64,000 nt of DNA, from NCBI GenBank assembly GCA_036768485.1, contig JAVLUZ010000154.1:38042747-38106746 (forward strand), given 5' to 3'. Positions within the stretch are counted from its first letter, which is position 1. Each line of letters starts with the position of its first letter. This document shows positions 1-11,699 of this stretch, in pieces. Both the position numbers and the translations under genes were made by a program. The notes beneath the pieces were generated by a model. It ran no database searches and was not told the DNA's origin. It worked only from the letters and a program-made list of their open reading frames with translations. This DNA is from Mermis nigrescens (lineage: Eukaryota; Nematoda; Enoplea; Mermithida; Mermithidae).

Positions 1-108
1 TTAATAACTTAGAAATCAAAAACAAATCAGCATTGTCAAGGAAACGATGTGCTCTGCATAATAAACACATAGCCTTTATTAGTAAATATGTACATAAGTA
101 TAATTATA

Positions 109-2915
109 CTCTAGGAAAAAAAATGTTCCGATTAAACAAAAAGGACGAATATACTTGGAATTACGCATTGACATAAAAGGAGGGGAATTGACCATGGAAA
201 AATTACCTATGTATATCTGTGAAACTTGTCAGAATGTAGGTACTAAAAATTAGACTTCCGCTAAAAAAGAACAGAAATGATCACTAATCAAAAACGAAAT
301 AATGCGCATTCTTACACTAGCATGGCACGCATTGCGATGGGCCGACAATTAAGAAGATGCTGCGCTCTTGTCATGATTCATTTATGAAGCCATTGACGAT
401 TAACTAAATATTGGTTATAGATAGAGAAATTTGAGATTGATAAGAAACTAAATCGGTTATTAAAACACATCAAAACATCCTCATAATCTCTTTTTCTGAG
501 CCAGTGAACAATGATTTGTGAAGGCAAGCTTTTTTCAGAAGTCGCGGAATATACTTCAATTTTTCGCGTTTTTAGTGAAGTCTAATTTTTAGTAGATTCT
601 GACATCTTTCACAGTCATTACATATGTAACTTTTCCCTGTCCATCCTTTTATGTCCTTAATGATACGTACTTTCAAGTATGTATATTCGTCCTTTTAGTT
701 CCATTAGCGCATTTTTCTTTGCTAGTACTCTACTTTTAATTAGCAACATTCGAGTAAATCAGTCAGGAAACACGTACGGTAACAAGAACGTGGGAAGCAA
801 GAGTGTTCTAAACATCCAGCATTATCTTTTTTAAACAAGACAACCTTACTTTATTCAAACAAATCAAATAATTTTCAGTGTAAACTTTACGCAACTACTG
901 TGTGTACAGAAGTTTTACACTCAAATTCGTAATCCAGACTTTACGGAGAACATTTAAAAAATAAGCATCTGCAATACTCCGGAACTAAAGTCAATTTTTG
1001 GTGTACACTTTACACAACTGCTGGGTGTAAACAAATCTTACAGTCAGATTCGTAATTCTGACTTTACATGGAACATTTTGAAAAAATGAAGCTTTTGCAA
1101 CGAACTGGAACCAAAGTTAATTTTTAGCGTGAAGTTTACACAACTGCTGAGTGTAAAGAAAACATACTGCTAGATTCGTAATTCTGACCCTATGGATGAT
1201 ACTCGTATTTTTTAAAAATTTACGTTTTGCAACGCTCTGTGAGTAAAATAAATTTGTAGTGTAAACTTAACACTTCAACAGTATTGAATATGTAAATTTA
1301 ACACATCTACTGGGTGTAGCGAAAACTAACAGCCAGATTTGTGATTCTGACGTTGAAGAGTACATTTTGTAAATAGAATTAAGCTTCCGCGAAGCCCTAT
1401 ATCTAAAATTAATTTTCATTGTAAACTTCTTCACGCAACTAACGAATGATAAGATTTTAGTTGGAATTCGTGACTCTGATATTGCGATCAACATTTAAAA
1501 AATAAACTCTCCACAATGGTCCGAAGATAAATCAATCTTAGATGTGAACCACTTTACATCACTGTTGAGTGTAAATAAATGCACTTAATTGACGTCTGAC
1601 TTTTGACCCCTGGTACATTTTTAGACTTAAGATCATGCCCAGACTCATAATCGGAGAAGTTGGCAGAGAAAACCAAGACAGAAACATTTTTATACCTACA
1701 ATTTTGACTTTACACCTCCCGAACTAGCTCAATATTGATGTAAACAAACACAATTTGCTGTGAAGTGTTCCTCTTAGAACATACTTCATTTTTATTTTAT
1801 TCGACTTATCCCGACATCTAACTGGAGAAAGTAGCGTCCAAAAAAGGACAAAAACGTATTTTTCTTCTACGAGATTGTAAACTGCAAAAATCTGAAACTA
1901 ACTCCCCATTTAGGTGTGAAGGAATTTGGCTTATGCCACTTTGTAGCCCTTGAGTCTTAGTACGTTTATGCGTAAAAAACATTTGTTCCGCATCCTACTG
2001 GAGATATCAATAAATCAAAAAAGGGAAGAAAACGTTTTCTTTCACCGCATGCTGCACTCCTACTTTCAAACTTTACACCTCCAGAAGTAACGCAATATTG
2101 CGTTTTTTAAACGCAGTCTGCTGTGAGGTGTAGCCCTTACAAAGAACTCAATTTTTATCCTATTTAACTTGTCGCGACTTACAAGAGGAGAAGTTGGCGC
2201 AGAAATCTTAGACAAAATCTGTTTTTTACATCATCCACCTGATTGTAAACTTTAAACCCGCGGATCTAACTTCGTATTGAATGTAAAAAAGTTTGCTGGT
2301 AAACAGAAAGTAGCCCTTGAGTCACAGTACATTTCAATAAGAAAAAATTCTTGGGACTCATAATCGGAGCAGCCGACAGATAAAAAACGGTCAAAGACAT
2401 GTTTTTTACCCCAGAGTTCAAACTTGATTTTACCTCAGAGTTCTAACGTTACATACATAGAGATAATCCTGTATTGAATTTAAAGAAACTCGTCCAAGTG
2501 CGATGGGTAACTTTGAGAAGCACTTCATTTTTATAATACTTCGCACGTCTCGATTAATATCCGGAGCGGTTGCCAAACTGAAATAAGGTAAAAATGTAGT
2601 TTTTCGTTCACCACCAGAGTGTAAACTTTAAACTGCCATATTTGAAAAAATCAGGCTAAATAAAGTGCAAAACTGAGTAAGATAAGTCGGTTGACCGGCG
2701 AAAATTTAAAAAACTATTTGTTATAACCTTACAGTAGAACTTCACACGCTCTTTACTAATCGGAAATAGTATAAAAAAAGAAAAAAGGGCATAGTCTTTT
2801 TTATCTATCTTTTAAAAAGAAACCGCTGTTCCCAGGAATGTCCTAGTGTTGCTGTAGTGGGCGGACATATGTTGGGTATCCAAAGTATATTATAAGTACG
2901 TGCTAAAGTGACCTA
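109..2915 (+). mobile_element. FBT foldback element, copy 1 (diverged)
   Basis: The left arm (about 109-275) is matched in inverse orientation by 535-750; both carry the family landmarks (atgttccg, aatatacttg, taaaaggagggga, tagacttccgc). The 260 bp between the arms differ from the cargo of the other copies. A GTGTAAA array follows (about 870-2760), then the family tail with a decayed hairpin (2893-2915). It codes for nothing that I can see. It is the most diverged of the four long copies, so probably the oldest. The class of transposase that moves it is unknown. Confidence 0.7.
870..2760 (+). repeat. GTGTAAA/TTTACAC degenerate tandem array of FBT copy 1
   Basis: Diverged units of about 130-165 bp. 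Each contains a TTTACAC(A/C)-(6-10 nt)-GTGTAAA pair, then 'gtaattctgac', 'acattt..aaaaa' and 'gcaac.ct..aac.aaa'. The paired motifs can form a short stem. No ORF is conserved through the units. Confidence 0.75.
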
Positions 2916-3139
2916 AGATTGAGTATTCTTAACAGGTACACGAATATTGAAAAATTTCAAATTTTGTAGAGAATGCATATAACAAGAAAAAATAAAACTT
3001 ACTTCCATATTCTGAATTCGCAATTTCTGGAGCAGCTTTATTGCCATCTTAAATGAAAATGCGTTGTTTCAGATTTAACTTATTGATAAATAAAGTAATT
3101 CAATCGTAAAGTTTTACAAAAAAAATATTCAATATTATA

Positions 3140-3321
3140 ATTATAGTAATAATAATAATAATAATAATATTAATAATAATAATAATATAATAATAATAAT
3201 AATAATAGTAATAATAATAATGATAATAATAATAATAATAATAATTATTAATATAATTATATTAATAATAATAATAATCATAATAATATTAATAATAATC
3301 ATAATAATATTAATAATAATA

Positions 3322-3362
<41 letters not shown>
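3140..3362. repeat. (TAA)n microsatellite, interrupted
   Basis: About 220 bp of TAA/AAT triplets with scattered single-base changes. The Ile/Asn-rich reading frame here is a product of the repeat. Confidence 0.95.
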
Positions 3363-3363
<1 letters not shown>

Positions 3364-3939
3364 TTTCTTATGACTTTTAGAAATTTTATGTCATTAAAGA
3401 TAATTACGAAAACTTTTGGAGGCTTTGTAAGTAATCCGTAATAAAATAAGTTTCCTGTTGTTTTAACTCCTTCTCAATTGGTTGACTTAAATTTTGATTT
3501 TTAAATTGTTGATCTAAACAAAATATGCAAATTATTAGAACTACTTTTTTCGCGTTGTCTCTAAATTAGCAAGGATGGAGCTCGAAACTTCAAATGGCTA
3601 TTTCTGATAGGCATTTACATGTTTAATATTCGCGAGACGCAGTATTGCATCGAAATATTGCGAAAAATGAAAGAATTAACATAAATTATAAAAATAACGT
3701 AAGCCAGATCGAAAACATCTCTGTGTATTATACAAATTTTTATATTTATACTCCACTACTAGTTATTTATGTTCTATGCAATTTTTAAGTTTTGCCGATA
3801 TTTTGTTTTTTATTGATGCAATTCTTTACGTTTTATATTCGTAGTGCAAAGACCGCTGGAAGCTGTTGAAAAAGAAGAATTATGCAAAAAGGTTAACTTT
3901 TGCCATCATTCATTTCATCTAATGAAGTTAAGTGCGTAC
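3363..3939. other. AT-rich spacer, nothing recognised
   Basis: I see no ORF, transposon end or repeat that I can support here. Confidence 0.5.
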
Positions 3940-4011
3940 CTAGTTTTCTTTGCTTTTTTAGCGACTTTTGTAGCCATTTTCCGACGTTACGGCGCCTGGC
4001 TTCTATGCTGC
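3940..4011 (-). CDS. Candidate 72-bp internal exon, phase 1 at both ends
   Basis: On the minus strand a good 3' splice site (ctgttttatttcag) is followed by 72 bases with no stop and a consensus donor (AAACTAG|GTACGC). Read in phase 1 it gives SIEARRRNVGKWLQKSLKKQ and a few more residues: very basic, with an Arg triplet that could be a proprotein cleavage site. The phase fits the donor of the signal-peptide exon at 9936-10119 on the same strand, so it may be a later exon of that gene, about 6 kb away. No paralogue is visible in the window. The local base composition is richer in GC than the flanks. Function unknown. Confidence 0.35.
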
Positions 4012-4149
4012 CTGAAATAAAACAGTGATCGCTGTATGTTCTGGCAAATACATCCGGAATATCCCCGTGGAGCATATAATTCTTGATAATAATCATTTGC
4101 CTTAATCTTCTTTTTTATTGCCGAACAATATTAAATAACAAATGTCATA

Positions 4150-4240
4150 TTAATAATTATAATGTTTATTATCATTATTATTATTTGTTGTTATTATTAT
4201 TATTAATATTATTATCATTTTTATTATTAATATTATCAGT
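4150..4240. repeat. Imperfect TTA/ATT microsatellite
   Basis: Short run of TTATTATTA with interruptions (ATC, TTG). Confidence 0.8.
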
Positions 4241-5262
4241 GTCATTAAAAAATTCAGTTCCGAAATCACAAGCTTAAAATTTTGACTTAATATTCGAATC
4301 CGAGGAAAGATGATTTATAGCTAAGAAACTATAAATCTTTTTCGATTTTGAGCGGTAGGGGTGTTCGCCGGATTATTGGTTGGTCCCCACCTCCTCCCCA
4401 CGCCGGTATGTTTGTCTTACCACCCCCTCCGACACCGGCCATGGTGTGCATCTACGATCTTAACCATAAGCTCAAAAGTCTCCGCTAAAATCCGTCAGTC
4501 GGTCTTATCCCCAGGTGGTCTAGAACGGTACGCGTTTCTATTACCCCGATTGTACAGTGTTATAACTTTTAATCGTCTTTTAGTAGTTCAAAGGTGTCAA
4601 TTTTTACGGACACTCTTGACAACATTTTATTGAATTATCAATTTCTTTAAATTTCGTAGGGCTTAAATTATCTAACAAGGAATAGCACTGCAAAAACAAC
4701 AGAAATGATTTTTTAAGGCATATCCATCGTTTTGAGTCTAGAAAGGTATTTTTGAAAATTTTGTGGTCCCCTCCCAGAATTTGCATATGCTGCATGTATT
4801 TCATCAGTTGTTAGGCTTAGAAAAGAACTCACTCATATTCTTTGGGGTCGATCGTTCGTTCGAAAAATTGTAGTGTTGCGTGCTGAGATCAGCTTAAATA
4901 TAAATAATGCAGACGTCGTTGGAAATAAATGTGTGAAAAGGCGAAAAAACAGTAAATAATTAAGTTTCGTCGCGAAAATGTGCATTTGAGAGGAAAAATG
5001 CGAATATTGGTTGAATTCGTCAAAAGGTTCATTTACAATAAAATTTCACTTCGGATATCCCAGATTGATAGAGGAAAGAAAATAAAACTGAAGAAAAAAT
5101 AAAAATAAAGCAGAAAAGCCATCAGTCTTCTCGGAGCACCGTTACGCCAAACTTTCATAGAGATTGCATCCCTCTAGCGGAAAAACAGTCACAACAATGG
5201 CGATAAATGACTTGATTGTCTCTTTTGGACTTAAGCTTTTTGAGCAACAGCATACGTAATCT
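4241..5262. other. Spacer with a possible MITE remnant
   Basis: At about 4345-4460 a GC-rich stretch (ggtccccacctcctcc ... ggccatggtgtgcatc) resembles the ends of the C/D MITE families, but I could not define its limits. Nothing else is recognised. Confidence 0.3.
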
Positions 5263-5856
5263 TCAGTGGCGGATCCAGGATTTTAATAGGCGGGGGCAGT
5301 ATTCCAATTTTTTCAAAACAGTCGAAAATAGATCAAAAAATTTGCCCTTAACGCGCGAAATGGCGTTTTTTCGGTGTTTTACATTGTATACTTTTACGTA
5401 AAATCACTTTTGACGCAATATATTTTTCTAAAATTTTCAAAATTTCGGACAATTTTGTGCGAAACAATCATTAAATTTCTAAGACTTTATCAAAAATCTG
5501 GCGCGTAGTGCCGGAAAAATTTTGAAATTAAGGCGGATAGACGTCTAGAAGATGATTTGCTGCTTGATTTCCTGTATTTATAGCATTTGATGCGCAACAT
5601 CGAAATTTTCAATCGAAAATAAAGGAAAACTATGCAAAAATAGCTGTTTTTGCTGTTAAAATTGTTTTGAAATCTACATGAACAGAAAAAATCATTATTA
5701 GGTATCATACGGCGCGTAGCGGCGAAAAAATTTGAGAAATTACGGTCAATGACGGCCAAAAATCATTGCCAATTGCATATCTCTTCTTTATCTCGCCAAA
5801 TATTTTTAGCCAATTAGAGGAAGACGGCCGCCCCTCTCCCCTTCAATCCGCCCCTG
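5263..5856 (+). mobile_element. hAT-type MITE, family B (long form)
   Basis: Left end CAGTGGCGGATCCAGGA; the right end read inversely is CAGGGGCGGATTGAAG, so 10 of the first 11 bases match. The flanks gTAATCtt and aTAATCag share five positions of a possible 8-bp target duplication. The interior is AT-rich with no transposase. The same interior occurs at 15407-16210. CAG..CTG ends with 8-bp duplications are usual for hAT elements. Confidence 0.7.
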
Positions 5857-5861
5857 ATAAT

Positions 5862-6120
5862 CAGAGGGTTTGGGGATTCCTCAGAAATGTTTCTCCCCTC
5901 CATAATTTTCGATTTTCCTGGAATTTCGAAAATTCGTAAAAAAAAAGCTGCTGCCGAAGCATTTTTAGCTTTATCTTTGCTCAAAAGAATTAAATTTTCG
6001 GCCTTCCGTGCCATACACTCATTTTTTACTATTTTTGTTCCTTTCCGATATTTTTCAAAATATGTTCAAATGATTAAGCTCTAAAAAGATATAGCTTCGT
6101 TAAAAACGCCCAAAATTATT
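5862..6120 (+). mobile_element. MITE family C, partial copy
   Basis: Shares 'gctcaaaa.aatt...ttt.gg.cttc.c.ccata.aca' and 'aaaaacgcc' with the copy at 49987-50386, directly behind the B element. Ends are not defined. Confidence 0.45.
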
Positions 6121-6360
6121 TTTTTAAAATTTTTTCAAAGCGATTTGATGTCAAATCTATTATTATTAAAGAGATTTTAAAATATTCGTCATTTTCATGC
6201 TTTTTGAATAATTTTTATAAATGATAAAAAATATATAGCAATGCTAACAAAAATATAATAATATTATTCATACGTACTTTCAAAGTCTATAATTTTTATT
6301 TATCATTATTATTCTCTTTCGCATACATTCTCAGCGTGAACTTTTTTAAAAGTTTGGGAA

Positions 6361-6498
6361 ATGAAGTGTAACTCGTCGCTCGAATTTCCCGTGCTCAAAA
6401 ATATATTTATCGAAAGACAGGCGCAAATCCAATCATCGATTTTGCAATTCGGCGCTGCAAGAGCAGATGTTTCGAAAAAAGCAATTAAATTATGTTAG
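6361..6498 (+). CDS. Short ORF/exon, paralogue of 60361-60480
   Basis: Reads from ATG to TAG as 45 codons beginning MKCNSSLEFPVLKNIFIERQ. Over its first 33 residues 17 match the ORF at 60361, including LKN.FI..QA.IQSS.L..GA. Two separate loci keeping the same reading supports coding, at least in the past. An alternative is a spliced structure: AAGT|GTAACT just after the ATG could be a donor and gaaagacag|GCGCA an acceptor, matching better sites in the paralogue. The upstream region lacks a clear signal peptide. Just downstream (about 6550-6704) is an open stretch with VTDNDYYLIICAW, faintly like a lipocalin strand, which I do not call. Function unknown. Confidence 0.4.
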   Translation: MKCNSSLEFPVLKNIFIERQAQIQSSILQFGAARADVSKKAIKLC

Positions 6499-7927
6499 AA
6501 TTAAAAATAAAGTTAAGATTAAGCAGCCGGTGTAAAATTAATAAAATATACACAGAATTGCGTTTAAAACCTACATCTTGTTCGATAGATATACCCGGAA
6601 AGAAATCTTTGGTTTCGATTTTAAGAGTAACAGATAACGATTACTATTTAATTATTTGCGCCTGGTTTATTCTTTACACTGTGAGCGTCGGATCTAAAAG
6701 ATAAGAAAGAATTATTGGCGAACTCATTATAGGGCCCAAAATATTGGAAACAAGCGAATGATCATCTTTTTTTGCCGAAAAAAGCAAGAAGCCCAAAAAA
6801 ATACTTTGATAAAGCAAGCTTTTGACTGGAAGTTGGGAGACTGGAATCTTGAGGGAGAGGATAATCAACTTTAGTAGGTAAATACCCTATCCTCTGTTAA
6901 ATTTTGCATGCGAATAGTACAAAAGTGATAAGTTTGGGCTCTGGGCCCCTCGAAAATACTGAAAAGTATGCTGTTTGACGCGTTTTTATTGCAATTTTCA
7001 TGCATTAAAAGTAAAAAGTTTTTCGGCGCTCCGCTCTATTAAATCAATTTCCGGTCGATATATCTTTATATTTTATTAAAATTTCTGTGAGTTTTTTACC
7101 TTTACATCCTAAGCATCTACACAGAGATCAAACTTCCTAATGTTTGAAGTGTGGTCAGCTATTTTGGCTGCGGAAGTCACGTAGGGACAATTTTTTTCGA
7201 GCTGACTATGTGAGAAATATCTGTGATATGTATGTTTAGGACTTTCTTCTAAATCATGCAGTGATCGTTATCAGCACTCTTTCTTCTTTCCTCCCTACTC
7301 ATACTCTAGGGGTACATATTTGCATGATCAGGAGCGATTCCAACCTACCAAAGATCATAGCTGCTTCCGATAGATTTCCTGAGGATCGATCAAGGATTTG
7401 GTCAGACGATAGGCAATAATCGAACGGGACACCTAATCGTTGTCCATAACCGATTAGGTTGCAATTAAAAATCAATAAAATAAAGATGACGTAGAGAAAA
7501 ATTTTACAATGATGTACCCGTCTATCCCGTACGACTAATGTTTCACATTAATTGGAAGCAGTCAATAAAATATACATAGCTCATTATATAAATTATACTT
7601 CTTATCAATGCCTGAGCATGGAGTCTCGTGAACACAACAATTTTAATATTGATTCCTTTTGCAAGATCAGGAATGTACTTTCTTCGCGATAAACTTGCAA
7701 AAATCACATGCATAAATTCGAGTATTCCTATTCTTATTGACTAAGCAAAGTGAAAACTTATCATGAAAATCGCTTGGATTATTTGTTTCTGTGATTCTAT
7801 TTCCGTATTAGTCTCCTTGAAATTAAATGGCTCTAAAATTTTAACCAGACGATATGACGATCTTACATTGGTAAAACAGTATAATGTAAGTAATATAAAG
7901 TCTTGTAAATATTGTAATGTCTCTTAA
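6499..7927. other. Non-coding spacer
   Basis: AT-rich sequence with no supported gene. The open frame at 6492-6704 is noted under the neighbouring ORF. Confidence 0.4.
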
Positions 7928-8348
7928 CCCTCCTGTTACCAAGGGGTCACGCACCCTAGTCTTACCAAGGTCTAGATCGAAAATCTAGTCATTGGGAAGA
8001 TAACAAAAATGAATAAAAATACATATTTCTGGTAGACAAAAGCATGAGAAATTCAAAAATGTCATTAAGTTTGCACAAAACTGAAAACCAATTGAAAAAA
8101 ACGCATTTTAACATTCAAAAATGTGTAAGAAATACGATCTGCAACACGCGTAACACATGCTATAAAATCATGAAATCAAGCTTCTCTAATAAAATATAGG
8201 TCAATACGTTTTCTTTTGCTCAATAAAACATGTGTTGCAGTAAAAAAAGAGGGTACTGAGAAGTTTGCCACACAAGAATTTGTGGCCTTACAGTAAACTG
8301 CAAAAACAGGCAACTAGATCAAGGATCTAGAGCTCGGTAAAAGTAGGG
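7928..8348. mobile_element. piggyBac-type MITE with TTAA target site
   Basis: 421 bp flanked on both sides by TTAA (7924-7927 and 8349-8352). Ends are CCCTCCTGTTACC and, inversely, CCCTACTTTTACC (11 of 13 match). TTAA duplication with CCCT termini is the hallmark of piggyBac elements. CTAGATC motifs lie just inside both ends. There is no transposase ORF, so it is a non-autonomous copy. Confidence 0.8.
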
Positions 8349-8352
8349 TTAA

Positions 8353-9929
8353 TTAAATTTGTATTCGTATCTCGCGTCTTTTCACATTCCTTCACTAACA
8401 CTATTCATCATTTTTATTCTACTCACTGTTTATTTGTCTAAATACTCATTTTTTCTTTGCTTTTTTTCGTATTTACGACTTTTTTTCTGCATTTTACGAT
8501 ACTCGCCGAATAGCCATCCGTGCTTAAAAGTTTTTTTGCATTCGCTGTGATTGGATTGAGTTACTCTCGTCAAAAATTTAGATCTAGGCTAGGAGGCAGT
8601 TTGGTATAGATAATTGCCGGGGCAGCTTTATTGAACTAGAATTACCTTAATTATCAAAACGTAAAAAAATTAAAATAATTAAAAAATCATTATTAAAATA
8701 AATTTGAGAAAAATTATATTTAAAAATTATATAACAAATTAAACAGCACCAAAATTACTGATTAAATGCATCTTATTCTCATACTCAAGCATTTTTGCAA
8801 GAAAGCCTTGATTTCCTTCCGTCTTTTACCACTGAACTTGCAATATTTTTCCTGTCAGAGTTTCCTCCTGTTATCTTTTAAGGATTGAGATCACGACCCT
8901 GATGTTCATCCTTAGAATGAGCCAGACCTTAGGGAATTTCATTTTGACAGGAATTTCACATTATCTTATCGGCGTAATTGGTCGAGCATAAGTACGGAAA
9001 AAATTCAACATGGGTATAAAGGAATTGGAATTTTTTAAAAATTTTTTACAGGGTAGGTAGGTGAAAAAACAACGGCGTGTTGGTCCTTATAACTTCTTAG
9101 ATACTTTGACGAGTCGAAACATGGTCTGCTTTGCCTACGAGCTTATAACCCTGCAGTAGCGTAGAGAATCTTTAATTAGGTTGAAAGCTACTTTTTCGAG
9201 TTTTGCAGAATTCAATGCTTAAAAAGCTATCTTTACAAAATTCTAACTCTTCAACAGAAGAAAGAAATTGGACGCAATTGAATTTATATGAAGGTAAAAT
9301 GATTGTTTCACATCTCGTTTAATTTCCACCTTGATTAGTTCAGTCCTCGCGTGGAACCATCGCATTTTTATTACAGGTTGCTTCATTGATAATTAACTTT
9401 TTTCAATTTGCAAGCGGTTGCCAAAAAATGAAAGTTTGCACCATAGCTTGATTTACAGTAATCTAAAAGGTCGTGAAGCATATAAGTAAGTGATAGCTAA
9501 ATGAAGGTGCTCTTGGATAAGATGATTAATATTCCACTGATACATTTTGTTGTAAATCCTAAAGAAAAAAATATAAAAAAGATATCCCACAAATGATCAT
9601 ATTGTGCTATCTTCCGGACAACGATAATTAATAATATATCATTTTAATGCAGACAAGATAAACTTTCTTCGAACGCATACTGCATTTCATTTGCATTCGT
9701 CGTTAACAATGCGCAAGGTTCGGTGGGCGATTCAATTTTTGTTTGACCCACCCTGTTGGTCATTCTCGGACCAAATTTCAGGCGATTCTCTTGAAATTTT
9801 ACCCGTGATGAATCGAACAAAAAACGTTATTCTTCGATTTTTTTATGATCCTAAGGCGCGCGTAACGCCTGTTTTCAATCTGCTGAAAATTCTCGTAAAA
9901 TTGATTGGAAAAAAAATTTGTGGAGAAAA
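8353..9929. other. Spacer, nothing recognised
   Basis: AT-rich with short open frames on both strands; the plus-strand frame at 9691-9945 lies antisense to the exon at 9936-10119 and its 3' flank. Confidence 0.4.
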
Positions 9930-9935
9930 ACTCAC

Positions 9936-10119
9936 TAAATGGTAAGTATTTGCTTCCATTGCACTTCAGAACAACCGCTCCGGCTGCTATGCGCATTTCT
10001 TTATCGACAACATCGCACGGGCCATTGATTTTGGTATTAATGGTCGCATTTTTCTCGCCTAACCCGACGACGAGCATTATATTAAGTGAAATGACGATTA
10101 ATTTGACGAATCGCTTCAT
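9936..10119 (-). CDS. First exon of a small secreted protein (signal peptide)
   Basis: From ATG (10119-10117) 61 codons run to a consensus donor, CCATTTA|GTGAGT, leaving phase 1. Residues 1-20 (MKRFVKLIVISLNIMLVVGL) form a typical signal peptide: two basic residues, then a hydrophobic core. The mature part has two Cys, a possible N-glycosylation site (NAT) and ends VVLKCNGSKYLPF. A diverged copy at 33683-33874 keeps LG.xN, IN, C, D, VVL.CNGS and the PxS end. Similarity stops exactly at the donor, which supports this exon limit. A TATA box lies about 100 bp upstream. Frame after the donor is open by chance. The next exon may be 3940-4011. Family not recognised; export from the cell is inferred. 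Confidence 0.7.
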
Positions 10120-10195
10120 TTCGAGACGAAAAAGCAGCAAAAATCCGGTACTGGATGAAAATATATTCTGATGTATCAGCAATTACGGAATGAAT

Positions 10196-10229
10196 AGCAG
10201 TGATTAGAAAATGTTAGACGATATTTATA
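10196..10229 (-). promoter_or_regulatory. Core promoter: TATA box and initiator-like site
   Basis: On the minus strand GGCTATAAATATC (TATAAATA at 10229-10222) is followed about 25 nt later by ATCACTG near 10202, resembling the arthropod initiator TCA(G/C)T. Spacing fits a start site about 80 nt before the ATG at 10119. Confidence 0.6.
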
Positions 10230-11045
10230 GCCGAACGTTTTAGCTCATTTTCGCGATATGCAAATTAAGAGGACAAAGACACGGAAGTTAGCGAGCGCGA
10301 TCGAATAATTTTAAAATGGTTTTTGCTTTAGAACAATTTTTTTAAATCAAATAAGCCGTCTTAAATCCGACTGGTTACCGAAGCCGTCTTGTGATAATTT
10401 AGCCCAGACTAGCCCTGTATTTGCCTTCGTTCTTTTTTATTGTTTGCTAACCCAGCAGTCCTTGTATGTACATTTCGTTCTAACTTAAGCTGAAAATAAT
10501 GTTTTACTATTCCTTACATATATCTCAATACGCTTTCATTTCATCGCTTCTTAGCTAGTTTTTTTATTAATACAGGACTACGATGAAAAAAACCTTAGAA
10601 GTACAGTTGTCTGTGCCTATACTTGTTCTCACGTACATACGAACCTTGATAAAATACCTAATTGCAGTGAATACCAGCATAGATCAATATTTTATGTTAA
10701 GACTTTTATTATCCACTTCTTTGCTTGCTGATCTGCAATCACTAGCCTTCATTTCCTCATCAAGTTAAAAATATGCATCAGATTCTTTTAAGTTCAACCT
10801 TACTTTTATATCTAGTACTCGTACCTCTTCGTTCCTTGATTCACCGACTGAGTTGCTCATGTAATTCGCCTCATTATCTTTTCAGATTATTCACTTGAAA
10901 GTAAGAATGCCAGATAAACAGACGGATCTAGGCACAGTGTACAACTCAAACAACCTCATTTCTGTATTAGGACGAGTCCCCTAGCCTTTTCAGTAGCACT
11001 TACCTCGAAGGATGCATTGAAAATGATATAGCATACGTGAAATTA
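10230..11045. other. Spacer upstream of the secreted-protein exon
   Basis: No gene or repeat supported. It may contain distal regulatory sequence but nothing specific is visible. Confidence 0.4.
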
Positions 11046-11269
11046 TAACATAATTAGATATGTACAAGCAAAGAAAAATGCTCCGATGGAACAAAAAAGG
11101 GAATATACTTGGGATTGTTAATTATCGAGGATGTAAAAGGAGGGGACTAGGAAAAATCTCTCTATGTTATATGCCAAAAATCGCAAAATATGTTAAAAAC
11201 CAGACTTTCTCTAAACAATGCAAAAAATCGAAGTATATTCTGCGGCCTCCCAATAGAAATAAACTATTT

Positions 11270-11389
11270 ACCAAAAAATTGATTGAAAAAATCAGCGAAT
11301 TAGCAATGCAGTAGCTAAGCGAATTGAATGAAATAGTACATATCGATGCATTCAAGACAATCGATGATATTGTTGGTTCAAAGCAGTAG
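11270..11389 (+). pseudogene. Cargo ORF of FBT copy 2 (one internal stop)
   Basis: Same cargo as copy 4 (43984-44162) with few changes. The frame reads KKLIEKISELAMQ, a TAG, then LSELNEIVHIDAFKTIDDIV and a common TAG at 11387-11389. The glutamine codon CAG of copy 4 is TAG here. The peptide is helical and acidic; origin unknown. It lies between the foldback arms, like a captured exon. Confidence 0.5.
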
Positions 11390-11699
11390 GAAACACGGAA
11401 GCTGACGTGCAACCGACCTTATGTAGATACTCTTTTACACATGTCTACAACAATTGTTTACTAAACTTTTACATTTTTCGAAGGCCGCAGAATATACTTC
11501 GATTTTTTGCATTGTTTAGAGAAAGTCTGGTTTTTAACATATTTTGCGATTTTTGGCATATAACTTAGGGAGATTTTTCCTAGTCCCCTCCTTTTACATC
11601 CTCAATAATTCACAATCCCAAGTATATTCCTCTTTTTGTTCCATCGAGCATTTTTCTTTGCTAGTACCCTACTTTTAATTAGCAAGATTCGGAAATACA

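Noticed and set aside
3220..3441. 73-codon Ile/Asn-rich ORF
   Set aside because: Translation of the TAA microsatellite.
6492..6704. Lipocalin-like gene piece (VTDNDYYLIICAW)
   Set aside because: Only one strand-like motif, no splice sites or paralogue; similarity may be chance.
11060..11314. 84-codon ORF starting in the FBT left arm
   Set aside because: Runs from arm into cargo; the arm part is non-coding and its inverse arm shows no constraint.
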